NCBI RefSeq assembly: GCF_045689735.1 | Contig: NZ_CP142685.1 | Span: forward strand, 1,984,001-2,048,000 | Direction: 5' to 3' | Source of the DNA: Halothiobacillus sp045689735 | Lineage (GTDB): Bacteria > Pseudomonadota > Gammaproteobacteria > Halothiobacillales > Halothiobacillaceae | Length of the DNA: 64,000 nucleotides | Part shown: positions 43,369 to 52,187 of the stretch, in pieces | Layout: every line of letters begins with the position of its first letter | How positions within the stretch are numbered: position 1 is the first letter of the stretch | Notes under the pieces: model-generated | Told to the model about the DNA's origin: nothing | Seen by the model: the letters and a program-made list of their open reading frames with translations, nothing else | The model's database searches: none | Position numbers and translations under genes: made by a program

Positions 43369-45404
43369 ACATCATCCCGAAAAAATATCGGCAGATCGTT
43401 CTGGCCATTGCCGCATTTTTGCTCTTCGACCTCGGCGTGCTGGTGCTGAATTTCTACACCTCGTTTCAGATTTCTTCTGATGCCGTCGCCATCAATCTGG
43501 CCGGTCGCCAACGCATGCTCTCCCAGCGCATGACCAAATCCCTGGTCACCATTGATCTGCAAACGATGCAGGGAAAACCGGATGACAACGCCCTCAAGGA
43601 GCTCCGCACCACGGTCGATTTATTTAACAGCACCCTTGATGCCTTCGCCCACGGCGGCACCGTGCTTGGGGGAAACAACCGTCCCGTGACGCTGCAACCG
43701 GTGCGTGCCGCCGGCCAGGCAATCCTGAGTCAGTCCGATACACTCTGGCAACCTTATCTGGATGCCATCCAGTCGGCCTTGTCGCACAGCCCCATCGACG
43801 CCACACAGCTCCATGCGGCGGTACAGATCGGTCTTGAGCGCAATGTGAAGTTATTGGGCCTGATGAACGACCTGACCACGCAACTGGAACGCGAAGCCTC
43901 GGCCAAAGCGCAGCGCCTGCGCCTGATTCAAACGATTGGGATTGCCCTGGCTCTGCTCAACTTCGGCTTCATCCTGTTTCACTTTTTGCGGCAATTGCGC
44001 GAGAGCGATCAGATCATCGAAGCGGCACAACAGGAAACCCAGGAGATTCTTTCCACCGTCAAAGAGGGGCTGTTTCTGCTGGGGCCCGACTTGCGGATCG
44101 GCAACCAAGTTTCCGCCTCGCTACCGAGTATTTTGGGGGATAAGGCTCAGCCCGGCGCGCCGTTGCTCACCGTGCTGGAAAACCGGCTCAACCCCGAGGT
44201 ACTCCAGGCAACCCGAGATTACATCGAGCTGCTGTTTGGCGAGCGCGTCAAGGAAAACTTGATGCGCGATCTCAACCCGATCAATCTCGTGGCCATCCAG
44301 GATGGGCAGGGGCGCGGAGCGACCGACACACGCTATTTGAGCGTGCAATTCAATCGGGTACTGGTGCAAGGGAAAATCTCGCATCTGCTCGTGACCGTAC
44401 AAGAGGTCAGCGAACAGATTCGCCTGCAACAGGAACTGGAAGCCGTCACTTCACGCACCCACGGCGAAGTCGAGGCGTTGCTCAAATTACTCAGCATCGA
44501 CAACGCCAGCCTGATGCACTACCTCGATCAGGCACAACAAACGCTGGAAGAAATCAACGGGCAACTGCAATCCAGCCAAACCAGCACGCAAAACCACTTG
44601 CTGCTGATCAACGGGATTTTCCGGCGCGTGCATGGCTTGAAAGGTGATGCCGCCATGCTGGGGCTGGATATTTTCGAACAAATGGCCGGGGAGTTCGAAG
44701 CGGTGTTGCGCCAGTTGCGTGAACAGCCCCGGATCGAAGGGCACGATCTGGTCAGCATTCCGCTCAAAATCGATGCCTTTCTGGAGCGCCTGCACTCGGT
44801 TCGGGATCTCGTGCTGCGCATGAACCACAACGCGGCAGACAGCCGCTCCGTCACGGCGCATGCCAAACACCTCGACCAACTCGCCCAACGCATCGCACGC
44901 GATCAAGGCAAATTGTTGACGCTGCAGACCGATTTGGCGCTGCTGGAACAGCTCCCCGAGAAAACCCAGACCACCCTCAATGCCATCGCCGTGCAATTGC
45001 TGCGCAACGCGGCCACCCACGGCATTGAGCCGCCCGATGAACGCATCGGGCGCGCTAAAAATGAGGCGGGCACGATCGAGATCAGCCTGCTTCGCCCGGC
45101 AGACGACGAATTCGCCCTGAAAGTGCGCGACGATGGCCGCGGCATCGATCCGGAGCAGATTCGCGACAAGCTCATCCGCAGCGGCCGGTATACGCCGGAA
45201 CAAGTCGCGCAATGGGATCAGCGCCAGATCGTCATGCAAATTTTCGAGCCCGGTTTTTCGACCCTCGATCACGCCAACCGCGACGCCGGGCATGGGGTGG
45301 GGCTGGATGTGGTCAAAGAACAGGTCGCCAACCTAGGGGGGCGGCTGCGCATCAGCTCGGTACCGCACAAAAATACCGAATTCTTGATCCGGTTCACGGT
45401 GTAA
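43365..45404 (+). CDS. Membrane CheA-like histidine kinase with PilJ-type sensor domain
   Basis: A 679-residue sensor kinase. Membrane helices at about 11-31 and 187-207 bracket a periplasmic four-helix PilJ/NarX-type domain whose start INLAGRQRMLSQRMTKSL (43-60) is the family signature. A PAS-like segment (about 225-350) follows, then an Hpt domain with the phospho-acceptor H423 in VHGLKGDAAMLG, and a CheA-type ATPase with the N box LLRNAATHGIE (546-555), DDGRGID (589-595) and GHGVGLD (642-648). It ends right after the ATPase, with no CheW-like P5 domain, so it should not join ordinary chemoreceptor arrays. GAGGT precedes the ATG. The CheY and CheX genes follow with three and minus-four base spacing. 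Confidence 0.85.
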   Translation: MNIIPKKYRQIVLAIAAFLLFDLGVLVLNFYTSFQISSDAVAINLAGRQRMLSQRMTKSLVTIDLQTMQGKPDDNALKELRTTVDLFNSTLDAFAHGGTVLGGNNRPVTLQPVRAAGQAILSQSDTLWQPYLDAIQSALSHSPIDATQLHAAVQIGLERNVKLLGLMNDLTTQLEREASAKAQRLRLIQTIGIALALLNFGFILFHFLRQLRESDQIIEAAQQETQEILSTVKEGLFLLGPDLRIGNQVSASLPSILGDKAQPGAPLLTVLENRLNPEVLQATRDYIELLFGERVKENLMRDLNPINLVAIQDGQGRGATDTRYLSVQFNRVLVQGKISHLLVTVQEVSEQIRLQQELEAVTSRTHGEVEALLKLLSIDNASLMHYLDQAQQTLEEINGQLQSSQTSTQNHLLLINGIFRRVHGLKGDAAMLGLDIFEQMAGEFEAVLRQLREQPRIEGHDLVSIPLKIDAFLERLHSVRDLVLRMNHNAADSRSVTAHAKHLDQLAQRIARDQGKLLTLQTDLALLEQLPEKTQTTLNAIAVQLLRNAATHGIEPPDERIGRAKNEAGTIEISLLRPADDEFALKVRDDGRGIDPEQIRDKLIRSGRYTPEQVAQWDQRQIVMQIFEPGFSTLDHANRDAGHGVGLDVVKEQVANLGGRLRISSVPHKNTEFLIRFTV

Positions 45405-45407
45405 GCC

Positions 45408-45785
45408 ATGAATGCACCCCAGCTTCGCCTCCTGATCGTCGATGACTCCAACATCATTCGCAGCCGGATTGCGCGCATCGTTGGCAACGCCTGGCCGGGG
45501 ATGCAAATCATCGGTCTGGCACGCAATGGGGTGCAGGCAGTCACCCTGTGCCACCAGCATTACCCCGATGTGGTCACGCTGGATCTCACCATGCCCGAGA
45601 TGGATGGCATCCAGTGCGTCAAGGAGCTGATCGGAATCCGACCAGACATTCGCATCCTCGTGGTGTCTGCCCTCAGCGACAAGGCCACAGCGTTGCAGGC
45701 CATCAAAAACGGCGCCAACGGGTTTTTATACAAACCGTTCACCGACGAACAATTGCTGGATGCACTGAGGGAGTTAATGGCATGA
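45408..45785 (+). CDS. CheY-like single-domain response regulator
   Basis: A 125-residue receiver with acidic pocket D12-D13, phospho-acceptor D59 in TLDLTMPEMDG, the conserved Ser in VVSALSDK, and Lys in FLYKPF. There is no output domain. It starts three bases after the kinase stop and is the obvious phosphorylation partner of H423. Its stop overlaps the start of the CheX-like gene. Confidence 0.93.
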   Translation: MNAPQLRLLIVDDSNIIRSRIARIVGNAWPGMQIIGLARNGVQAVTLCHQHYPDVVTLDLTMPEMDGIQCVKELIGIRPDIRILVVSALSDKATALQAIKNGANGFLYKPFTDEQLLDALRELMA

Positions 45786-46246
45786 GCGCATTAAAACACC
45801 ACCTGGACGAACAGGACCTGCGCGTTTTCATCGATGCGCTCACCCACTACTTCCAACACCTGACCCAGGAGTTCGCCGATGTGTTGCCGTCGTATCTGTC
45901 CCTGCACGAAATCCCCATTCAGGAATACACCGGGCTGATCGCCATCAGCGGGCAATACCAGGGGCAGGTCTATTTTTCAGCCCCCAGCGCCCTGCTGCGC
46001 CATCTGCTGCTGGCACAGGGAGAAACCGTGCTCACCGAAAGCAATCTCCTCGATCAGGTCGGCGAAATTGCCAATACTCTGGCCGGTAACGCCCGCAGCT
46101 ATTTTGGCGAACGCTTCACCATTTCCACCCCACGGGCGCAGCGCGGTGAGCCCGAAACGGCCATTGCCTCACGCCCTTATGTCATTCCCCTGAGCTGGAA
46201 AAAGTACAAGGCATTGCTCGTGGTGGATATTCGCACCGCCCAATGA
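45782..46246 (+). CDS. CheX-like chemotaxis phosphatase
   Basis: A 154-residue protein, MSALKHHLDEQDLRVFIDAL at the start. The phosphatase signature E-x2-N is in LDQVGEIANTLAGNARSYFGE, followed by the CheC/CheX beta strand around YVIPLSW and ALLVVDIR. CheX proteins dephosphorylate CheY-P. Here the enzyme is coupled by an ATGA overlap to the CheY gene, giving kinase, regulator and phosphatase in one operon. No methyl-accepting protein, CheW, CheR or CheB is nearby. Confidence 0.87.
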   Translation: MSALKHHLDEQDLRVFIDALTHYFQHLTQEFADVLPSYLSLHEIPIQEYTGLIAISGQYQGQVYFSAPSALLRHLLLAQGETVLTESNLLDQVGEIANTLAGNARSYFGERFTISTPRAQRGEPETAIASRPYVIPLSWKKYKALLVVDIRTAQ

Positions 46247-46287
46247 CGCCAACCCGTGACACCGATCGGCTCGTGAGCGGGCGCAGC

Positions 46288-47082
46288 TCAGAACTCCCGC
46301 TCCAGCATGCCCCAGGTTGACCAGTGCGTTTGCGACACCCCTTGTTGCCGCCCAGCCTGTTCACCGATCGCGATCAACCAGCGAGGCGACGCATGATAGG
46401 CCACTTGCGGCATGACATAGCCCTCCACGCCGCGCTGTCCATCAGGCATCACCCACTGGTTATCCCCCTCGACTTCAAGCTGCACCGCATACACCCCATG
46501 AATGGCTCGGCCAAGGCTGGTATTGAAAAACCAGCCATTGGTCACCCCATGCCCGACTTGCTGTGTATACCCCGCCTCACCTTGCGTAAACCAGGGATAC
46601 CACAGTTGTGCCCACATGATTTGGGGGGAGACCGAATTGCCCTCGCCCCCCAATGACTGCGGAGAATACTGCCCCTCTAACTCAACTGTGACCAGGGTGG
46701 CCGTCCCCTGGGATGGCTGGCATTCATGCAAAAGCCCAAACTTCAAACCGGCCGCCGTCGGCCCCCATGCACCCGCCCGCCGACCCAAAGGAAAATCAGC
46801 GTTATATTCGGGCAAATCCAGCTCCAAACCGAGCCGGTCACTTAACCGGCCTTCGATCTCCGGCGCCAGAGTCAGCGTGCTCGGATTGTCTCGACTGGCT
46901 TGCGCGTAGAGATACCCGGAATTTTCCAACCAAGGCTCTTCAATCCCGATTGCCTTGGTCACGAAATCATCCACATCACACCGCCAATCTTGCGCGCTGA
47001 ATGCCTGTGGCGACCCAAAGCCCATCCCGGCAAAGAAAATAACCACCAACCAAGCACGCAGTCCCAAACCCAGAACACGCAT
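46288..47082 (-). CDS. Secreted protein, probably outer-membrane beta-barrel, unknown function
   Basis: A 264-residue exported protein. The signal peptide MRVLGLGLRAWLVVIFFAGM ends near FSAQDW. The mature part alternates aromatic and polar residues (SGYLYAQASRDN, RLSDRLGLELDLPEYNADFPLG, AQLWYPWFTQGEAGYTQ, GVYAVQLEVEGDNQWV) and ends with Phe (LEREF), all usual for outer-membrane barrels of the transporter-like MetA group. Two Cys at the start of the mature region and in GLLHECQ could pair. I do not recognise the family. It converges with the CheX-like gene. Confidence 0.6.
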   Translation of the reverse strand: MRVLGLGLRAWLVVIFFAGMGFGSPQAFSAQDWRCDVDDFVTKAIGIEEPWLENSGYLYAQASRDNPSTLTLAPEIEGRLSDRLGLELDLPEYNADFPLGRRAGAWGPTAAGLKFGLLHECQPSQGTATLVTVELEGQYSPQSLGGEGNSVSPQIMWAQLWYPWFTQGEAGYTQQVGHGVTNGWFFNTSLGRAIHGVYAVQLEVEGDNQWVMPDGQRGVEGYVMPQVAYHASPRWLIAIGEQAGRQQGVSQTHWSTWGMLEREF

Positions 47083-47117
47083 ATTGCCTACACAAGAAAT
47101 AACGCAAACAGGAATTA

Positions 47118-47146
47118 ATCCTATTTACATATCAAGTGAATTGCAA
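47118..47146 (-). promoter_or_regulatory. Sigma-70 promoter of the secreted-protein gene
   Basis: On the minus strand TTGCAA (47141-47146) and TAGGAT (47118-47123) are 17 bp apart in an unusually AT-rich stretch. The start codon is 35 bases downstream of the -10. Confidence 0.5.
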
Positions 47147-47169
47147 GCACAGCGAATCGATGGGCCTGG

Positions 47170-47523
47170 TCAGGATTTCGCCCCGACCAGTCGCTGCAAG
47201 TCCTCCGCCATATGCAGATAGACGATGAGAAACTCGAACAGCATGCGCCAGAAAAGCTCCATCAAGACAAACGCGGCGATCGCCGCGAGAAGGAGCGCCA
47301 GGCGAAGCCGTGGACTCAGAAATTGCTGCTGCCAGTGCCCCAGTTCCGCCGCCCCGGTTCGAAGCAGCGGGTATCTTGCCCGGCTCCAGCGCCAAAACCA
47401 GAACGCAAATCCCGGCATCACGACCGCGCCGAGCCAGTAGAAGCCGATCAATACCTCAGAGCTGATCAGCGTCCGGAAGCGGACAAAATCCCACAGGCTC
47501 GACCAAACGCCCACCAGGGTCAA
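47170..47523 (-). CDS. Small membrane protein, DUF4282-like
   Basis: A 117-residue protein with two hydrophobic helices at about 22-42 and 72-97 and a start SSLWDFVRFRTLISSEVLIGFYWLG that resembles DUF4282 proteins (LLDFSF...FITP). The ending EDLQRLVGAKS is charged. It begins two bases after the stop of the HisN-like gene, so it is probably co-transcribed with it. Function unknown. Confidence 0.65.
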   Translation of the reverse strand: MTLVGVWSSLWDFVRFRTLISSEVLIGFYWLGAVVMPGFAFWFWRWSRARYPLLRTGAAELGHWQQQFLSPRLRLALLLAAIAAFVLMELFWRMLFEFLIVYLHMAEDLQRLVGAKS

Positions 47524-47525
47524 TC

Positions 47526-48302
47526 TCAGCGGGCGAAGCCGAGTCGCTGACGGGCTTCGGCGTGCAGCGCGGGGGTCGCGGCGGCGCAGACGGTGGTGGT
47601 TTCCAGCCCGACCGGCGCACCGGAAAGATCGGTAAACACGCCACCGGCCTCGCGCACGATGACCGAAAGCGCGGCGATGTCGAGCACATTGACATCCGAT
47701 TCGATCACGAGATCGATCGCGCCGCGGGCGAGCAGATGGTAGTGATAGAAATCCCCATAACCGCGCGTGCGGTTCACTTCGCGCACCAGACTCGCCAGCC
47801 CCATCCAGCCCGTGGGGTTCCCCGCCAGCGTTTTGAGGTTGCCGACCGACAGCGTGGCGGCGCTCATCTGTTCGATGCGGCTGACGCGCGCCTGTTTATC
47901 CATCCAGAAGGCGCCCGCCCCCTGCTCGGCGTAGGCGTATTCGCCAAACACGGGCGCGCTGGAGACCCCCAGGATCAGCTCGTTGCCGCGCATCAGCGCG
48001 ATTTGCGTTGAGAAAAACGGATATTCGCGCACAAAACTTTTGGTGCCATCGATCGGATCGACCAACCAGGTGTATTCGGCGTCCGGGCGGGTTTTGCCGG
48101 TTTCTTCGCCGTAAAAGCCATGGTCGGGAAACGCGGCCATGATGACGGCCTTGATCGCTTCTTCGGTTTCCACATCTGCCACGGTCACCGGGGTGGCATC
48201 CGCCTTGATGGTGACCGCAATGTTTTGTTGCCAGTATTTACGCACGACGGCTTCCCCGGCACGGGCGGCCGCCAACGCGGCTTGAAGAAATGGACTTGCC
48301 AT
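47526..48302 (-). CDS. hisN: Inositol-monophosphatase-family phosphatase, HisN-like
   Basis: A magnesium-dependent phosphatase of 258 residues. Metal-binding motifs: GEETG (Glu of motif 1), WLVDPIDGTKSFVREYPFF (motif A) and NVLDIAALSVIVREAGG (motif B). The TKSFVREYP variant and overall length match the histidinol-phosphatase (HisN) branch rather than SuhB. The substrate, histidinol phosphate, is inferred. It is followed closely by a small membrane-protein gene. Confidence 0.82.
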   Translation of the reverse strand: MASPFLQAALAAARAGEAVVRKYWQQNIAVTIKADATPVTVADVETEEAIKAVIMAAFPDHGFYGEETGKTRPDAEYTWLVDPIDGTKSFVREYPFFSTQIALMRGNELILGVSSAPVFGEYAYAEQGAGAFWMDKQARVSRIEQMSAATLSVGNLKTLAGNPTGWMGLASLVREVNRTRGYGDFYHYHLLARGAIDLVIESDVNVLDIAALSVIVREAGGVFTDLSGAPVGLETTTVCAAATPALHAEARQRLGFAR

Positions 48303-48333
48303 GAATGGCTCCTAATGTATATAAATCAATCGG

Positions 48334-49617
48334 TTATTTTTTCTGTTCGCGGGCGACGGCGCGCCAGCCAATGTCCCGGCGATAAAAGCCGCCGTCGAAC
48401 TGGATGGCGGCCACGCCCGCATAAGCCGCCTGCTGCGCGGCGGCCACGGTATCGCCGAGCGCGGTGACGCACAGCACGCGCCCGCCCGCCGTCACCACAG
48501 CATCCCCCGCCTGCCGCGTGCCCGCATGGAACGCCTTCACGCCCGTCGGCACCGCCGTCAGGCCGTGAATGACATCACCCGTTCGCACCTCGGCGGGATA
48601 GCCCGCGGCGGCCATCACCACGCCCACCGCCGGTTGCGGGTTCCACTGCGCCTGCACGCCATCGAGCGCACCGGCTACCGCAGCTTCGAGCAGATCCACC
48701 AGATCCGAATCCAGCCGCCGCATGATCGGCTGGGTTTCCGGGTCGCCAAACCGGCAGTTGAACTCCAGCACCCGGGCGGAGCCCGCCTCGTCGATCATCA
48801 GCCCGGCATAGAGAAACCCGGTGTACGGCAGCCCATCGAGCGCCATCCCACGCACGGTCGGTTCGATGATGCTGCGCATCACGGCCTCGGCGATCGCCGG
48901 CGTCACCACCGGCGCCGGGGAATAGGCGCCCATGCCGCCCGTGTTCGGCCCCTGATCGCCGTCATCGCGCGCCTTGTGATCCTGGCTCGTAGCCATCGGC
49001 AGAATGTGGTGGCCATCGACCATCACGATAAAGCTGGCCTCTTCACCGGCGAGGAAATCTTCGATCACCACGCGCGCGCCCGCCGCGCCGAACTGGCCGC
49101 CGAGCATATCGGTGATGGCCGCCTCGGCCTCGGCCACGGTCTGCGCCACGATCACACCTTTGCCCGCCGCCAGCCCGTCGGCCTTGACCACGATCGGCGC
49201 GCCATGCTGTCGCACATAGGCGAGCGCGGGCGCAGTTTCGGTAAACACCCGATAGCTCGCAGTCGGAATCCGGTGGCGCGCCAGAAAATCCTTCGCAAAG
49301 GCTTTTGAGCCTTCGAGCTGTGCCGCCGCGCGGGTCGGGCCGAAAATTTTGAGCCCTGCGTCGCGGAAGGTATCCACCACCCCGGCCACCAAGGGCGCCT
49401 CGGGGCCGACCACGGTGAGATCGATGCCGGTTTGCCCGGCAAAGGCGAGCAGACCGGCGATGTCGGTGGCGGCAACCGGTACATTTTCGCACTTGGCCTC
49501 TGTCGCCGTGCCCGGATTACCGGGCGCGACAAACACCCGGCTGACCCGCGGCGATTGCGCCAATTTCCAGGCCAGCGCATGTTCGCGCCCGCCGCCCCCG
49601 ATGACCAATACCTTCAT
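48334..49617 (-). CDS. purD: Phosphoribosylamine-glycine ligase
   Basis: ATP-grasp enzyme of de novo purine synthesis, 427 residues. The ATG at 49617 has GAGG five bases upstream. Motifs: MKVLVIGGGGREHALAWKL at the start, VVKADGLAAGKGVIVA, EEASFIVMVDG, TGGMGAYSPAPV and LEFNCRFGDPETQ. Its 5' region diverges from trmL. No purH is adjacent, which is common in the class but differs from the E. coli purHD operon. Confidence 0.97.
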   Translation of the reverse strand: MKVLVIGGGGREHALAWKLAQSPRVSRVFVAPGNPGTATEAKCENVPVAATDIAGLLAFAGQTGIDLTVVGPEAPLVAGVVDTFRDAGLKIFGPTRAAAQLEGSKAFAKDFLARHRIPTASYRVFTETAPALAYVRQHGAPIVVKADGLAAGKGVIVAQTVAEAEAAITDMLGGQFGAAGARVVIEDFLAGEEASFIVMVDGHHILPMATSQDHKARDDGDQGPNTGGMGAYSPAPVVTPAIAEAVMRSIIEPTVRGMALDGLPYTGFLYAGLMIDEAGSARVLEFNCRFGDPETQPIMRRLDSDLVDLLEAAVAGALDGVQAQWNPQPAVGVVMAAAGYPAEVRTGDVIHGLTAVPTGVKAFHAGTRQAGDAVVTAGGRVLCVTALGDTVAAAQQAAYAGVAAIQFDGGFYRRDIGWRAVAREQKK

Positions 49618-49699
49618 ACCCACCTCAAATCACGCGAAAATTCATGCCGCGCAGTGTGCCACAAACCAGCCGCTGGCCGCGCCCGGCTATACTGCGTCG

Positions 49700-50167
49700 A
49701 TGATCGATATCGTGCTTTTCGAACCAGAAATCCCGCCCAATACCGGCAACATTATCCGCCTGTGCGCCAACACGGGCGCGCGGCTGCATCTGGTCGAACC
49801 GCTCGGCTTTGCGATGGAGGAAAAGGCGCTGCGCCGCGCGGGGCTGGACTATCACGAATTCGCCGAGGTCCACATTCACCCCGACTGGGTCGCCGCCCGG
49901 GCGCACTTTGCCGGACGGCGCTGGTTTGCCCTGACTACCAAGGGTGAGACTGGCTTTTTCGACACCGCGTTCGCCGCCGGGGATGTGCTGGTGTTCGGTC
50001 CGGAAAGCCGAGGACTGCCCGCCGCCCTGCTGCAGGAATGCCCAGCCGACCGGCGCCTGCGGCTGCCGATGCGCGGCCATTCCCGCAGCCTGAATCTCTC
50101 GAACACCGTGGCGATCGCCGTGTATGAAGTGTGGCGGCAACTCGACTTTGCGGGCGCCGCGCGATGA
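49700..50167 (+). CDS. trmL: tRNA (cytidine-34-2'-O)-methyltransferase TrmL
   Basis: SPOUT-class enzyme modifying the wobble base of two leucine tRNAs. The start MIDIVLFEPEIPPNTGNIIR is exact for the family. The knot motifs DVLVFGPESRGLP and RSLNLSNTVAIAVYE are present. It has 155 residues (E. coli 157). Its stop overlaps the trmO start (ATGA). Confidence 0.95.
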   Translation: MIDIVLFEPEIPPNTGNIIRLCANTGARLHLVEPLGFAMEEKALRRAGLDYHEFAEVHIHPDWVAARAHFAGRRWFALTTKGETGFFDTAFAAGDVLVFGPESRGLPAALLQECPADRRLRLPMRGHSRSLNLSNTVAIAVYEVWRQLDFAGAAR

Positions 50168-50856
50168 ACCGCTCCGGCGTGACCTGCCAGGCGGTGGCGA
50201 TTGCCCGCAGCCCCTTCAAAAGCCGCTTTGGGATTCCGCGCCAATCGGGGCTGGTGGACGCGCCCGGCACGCTCGAACCGATCCCGCCCTGGGATCGCGC
50301 GGAAGCCTGGGTCGGCATCACGCAATACTCCCATCTGTGGCTGATCTGGCAAATCCACGACCGACCGCATCAGCCGGTTTCCAGCGTGCGCCCACCGCGG
50401 CTCGGCGGCAATACGCGCCTGGGTGTGTTCGCCACCCGCGCACCCGCACGCCCCAATCCGCTGGGCCTCTCGCTGGTTCGGCTCGAAGGGGTCGAACCAG
50501 TCGGCGGGCGGGTGCGGATTCAGGTACGCGGGCTGGATCTGCTCGACGGCACGCCGATCCTCGACATCAAACCCTATATCGCCTTCACCGATTGCCCGGC
50601 ACACAGCCAAAGCGGCATGGCGAATGAACCACCCCCGCGCATTCCGGTGGATTGGTCGGCGCTCGCGCCCGAGGCACGGGCAAACCTGCCGAGCAGCGCC
50701 CGCGAATTGATCGAACAAACCCTATCACTCGATCCGCGACCGGCGTTTCATACCGACCCCCTGCGGGTTTACGCCTGCCCACTCGCGGACTGGCTCGTGA
50801 AATTCCGGGTAGACAATGCCCGCATCTGGATTCTTGCGATCGAGCCCGTCGAATAA
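50164..50856 (+). CDS. trmO: tRNA (t6A-37 N6)-methyltransferase TrmO
   Basis: S-adenosylmethionine-dependent enzyme (TsaA/YaeB family) that methylates threonylcarbamoyladenosine-37. Motifs: SPFKSRFGIPRQSGLV, the conserved PPRLGGNTRLGVFATRAPARPNPLGLS, LDLLDGTPILDIKPYI, and a C-terminal substrate region with FRV/IWILAIEP. It has 230 residues. It is coupled to trmL, so two anticodon-loop methylases are made together. Confidence 0.93.
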   Translation: MNRSGVTCQAVAIARSPFKSRFGIPRQSGLVDAPGTLEPIPPWDRAEAWVGITQYSHLWLIWQIHDRPHQPVSSVRPPRLGGNTRLGVFATRAPARPNPLGLSLVRLEGVEPVGGRVRIQVRGLDLLDGTPILDIKPYIAFTDCPAHSQSGMANEPPPRIPVDWSALAPEARANLPSSARELIEQTLSLDPRPAFHTDPLRVYACPLADWLVKFRVDNARIWILAIEPVE

Positions 50857-50867
50857 GCCGCCGCCCA

Positions 50868-51182
50868 TCAAAACCAGCGGCGATATAGCGCCCGCGTAAG
50901 CACATCAAAACCCCAACCGACCGCATACAAGCCCAGTGCCGTCGGCACGCCAATCACGCCATACGCCGCCCACCAGCTCAAATCCGCCAGCAATGGACCA
51001 AACCCCAGCGCAACCAGCCCACCCAAGGGCAGAGCCAGCGGCAGTTGCAACAAGACAAATCGCCCCTTGGGGTCATCCGTCACTGCGGCCGCCAACAGGC
51101 ACAGCACCGTCAGCAAGACATATAAACCCAGCAGAACCCAACCCGTGTGACGCCACCCCAAGGACGCAGGACTAGTCTTCAT
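50868..51182 (-). CDS. Small membrane protein downstream of gpsA
   Basis: A 104-residue protein, start MKTSPASLGW at 51182 inside the last 11 bases of gpsA. Three hydrophobic segments at about 12-34, 44-66 and 70-92 make it an inner-membrane protein; the loop DDPKGRFVLLQLPLALP is notable. I do not recognise a family. Overlap with gpsA suggests coupled translation. Confidence 0.65.
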   Translation of the reverse strand: MKTSPASLGWRHTGWVLLGLYVLLTVLCLLAAAVTDDPKGRFVLLQLPLALPLGGLVALGFGPLLADLSWWAAYGVIGVPTALGLYAVGWGFDVLTRALYRRWF

Positions 51183-52176
51183 GGTGCCGGGGTTCGCGCG
51201 CGAGCAGTAATGACACGGCCTCACGCGCCGGCACGCCGTCATACAACACTTGATGCACCGCGTGCACGATGGGCATATCCACCCCAAACCGTGCCGCCAG
51301 ACGCGCCCCTTCCGCCGTCGCGCCAATGCCTTCCACCGCCTGTCCGATGGCGGCAACGGCCTCCTCGGTGCGGTAGCCCTGCGCGAGTTTCAGCCCGAAC
51401 CGGCGATTGCGGGATTGATCGTCGGTACAGGTGAGCACCAAATCGCCCACCCCGGCCAAGCCCATGAAGGTGCTCGCCTGCGCGCCCAGCGCCGCCCCCA
51501 GACGCATCAATTCGGCCAAGCCCCGGGTAATCAGCGCGGCGCGGGCATTGGCGCCAAAGCCAAAGCCATCGGCCACCCCGGCGGCAATCGCCAGCACATT
51601 TTTCAAGCCGCCGGCCAACTCCACTCCGACCACATCCGCGGTGGGGTAGGTACGCAGCCGAGCATTGCGCAATGTCGCCGCCACGACCTCCGCCGAGGCG
51701 AGATCGGCGCTGGCCACCGTGATCGCCGAGGGCTTGCCGGTGGCCACTTCATGCGCGAAGGTCGGGCCGGAGATCACGGCAAACCCTGCCGCCGGACAAT
51801 GATCGGCCACCAACTGGCTGATGAACCGACCAGTGCCCGGTTCAAACCCCTTGGCGGCATTGACGATCAGCGCATTGGGCGACCAGTGCCGCGCCTGCGT
51901 CTCAAGAAATGGAGCCAGAGATTTGGTGGGCAAGGCCAGCCAGATTTGCTCAGCTGCCCGGCAGGCGGCGGGCAAGTCAGCGGTGATGTCGAGCCCTTCG
52001 GGGAACGGGCAGTCCGGCAGATAACGGGCATTGACCCGATCGGCCGCCGAGCGCGCCGCCAGCCCCGCATCGCGCGCCCATAGGGCAACCGGATGCCCGT
52101 TTTGCGCCAATACAATAGCCAGCGCCGTGCCCCAGGAGCCCGCGCCCAGTACCGCAATCCTGCGCGCTGCATCCAT
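51172..52176 (-). CDS. gpsA: Glycerol-3-phosphate dehydrogenase [NAD(P)+]
   Basis: Makes sn-glycerol 3-phosphate for phospholipids. NAD-binding GAGSWGTALAIVLA is at the N-terminus, LALPTKSL and NAAKGFE follow, then SGPTFAHEVA, the catalytic Lys in ELAGGLKNVLAIAAG, and GLAGVGDLVLTCTDDQSRNRRFG. It has 334 residues. It follows secB by 11 bases, the conserved secB-gpsA pair. Confidence 0.97.
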   Translation of the reverse strand: MDAARRIAVLGAGSWGTALAIVLAQNGHPVALWARDAGLAARSAADRVNARYLPDCPFPEGLDITADLPAACRAAEQIWLALPTKSLAPFLETQARHWSPNALIVNAAKGFEPGTGRFISQLVADHCPAAGFAVISGPTFAHEVATGKPSAITVASADLASAEVVAATLRNARLRTYPTADVVGVELAGGLKNVLAIAAGVADGFGFGANARAALITRGLAELMRLGAALGAQASTFMGLAGVGDLVLTCTDDQSRNRRFGLKLAQGYRTEEAVAAIGQAVEGIGATAEGARLAARFGVDMPIVHAVHQVLYDGVPAREAVSLLLAREPRHHED

Positions 52177-52187
52177 CTCGACAGCGA

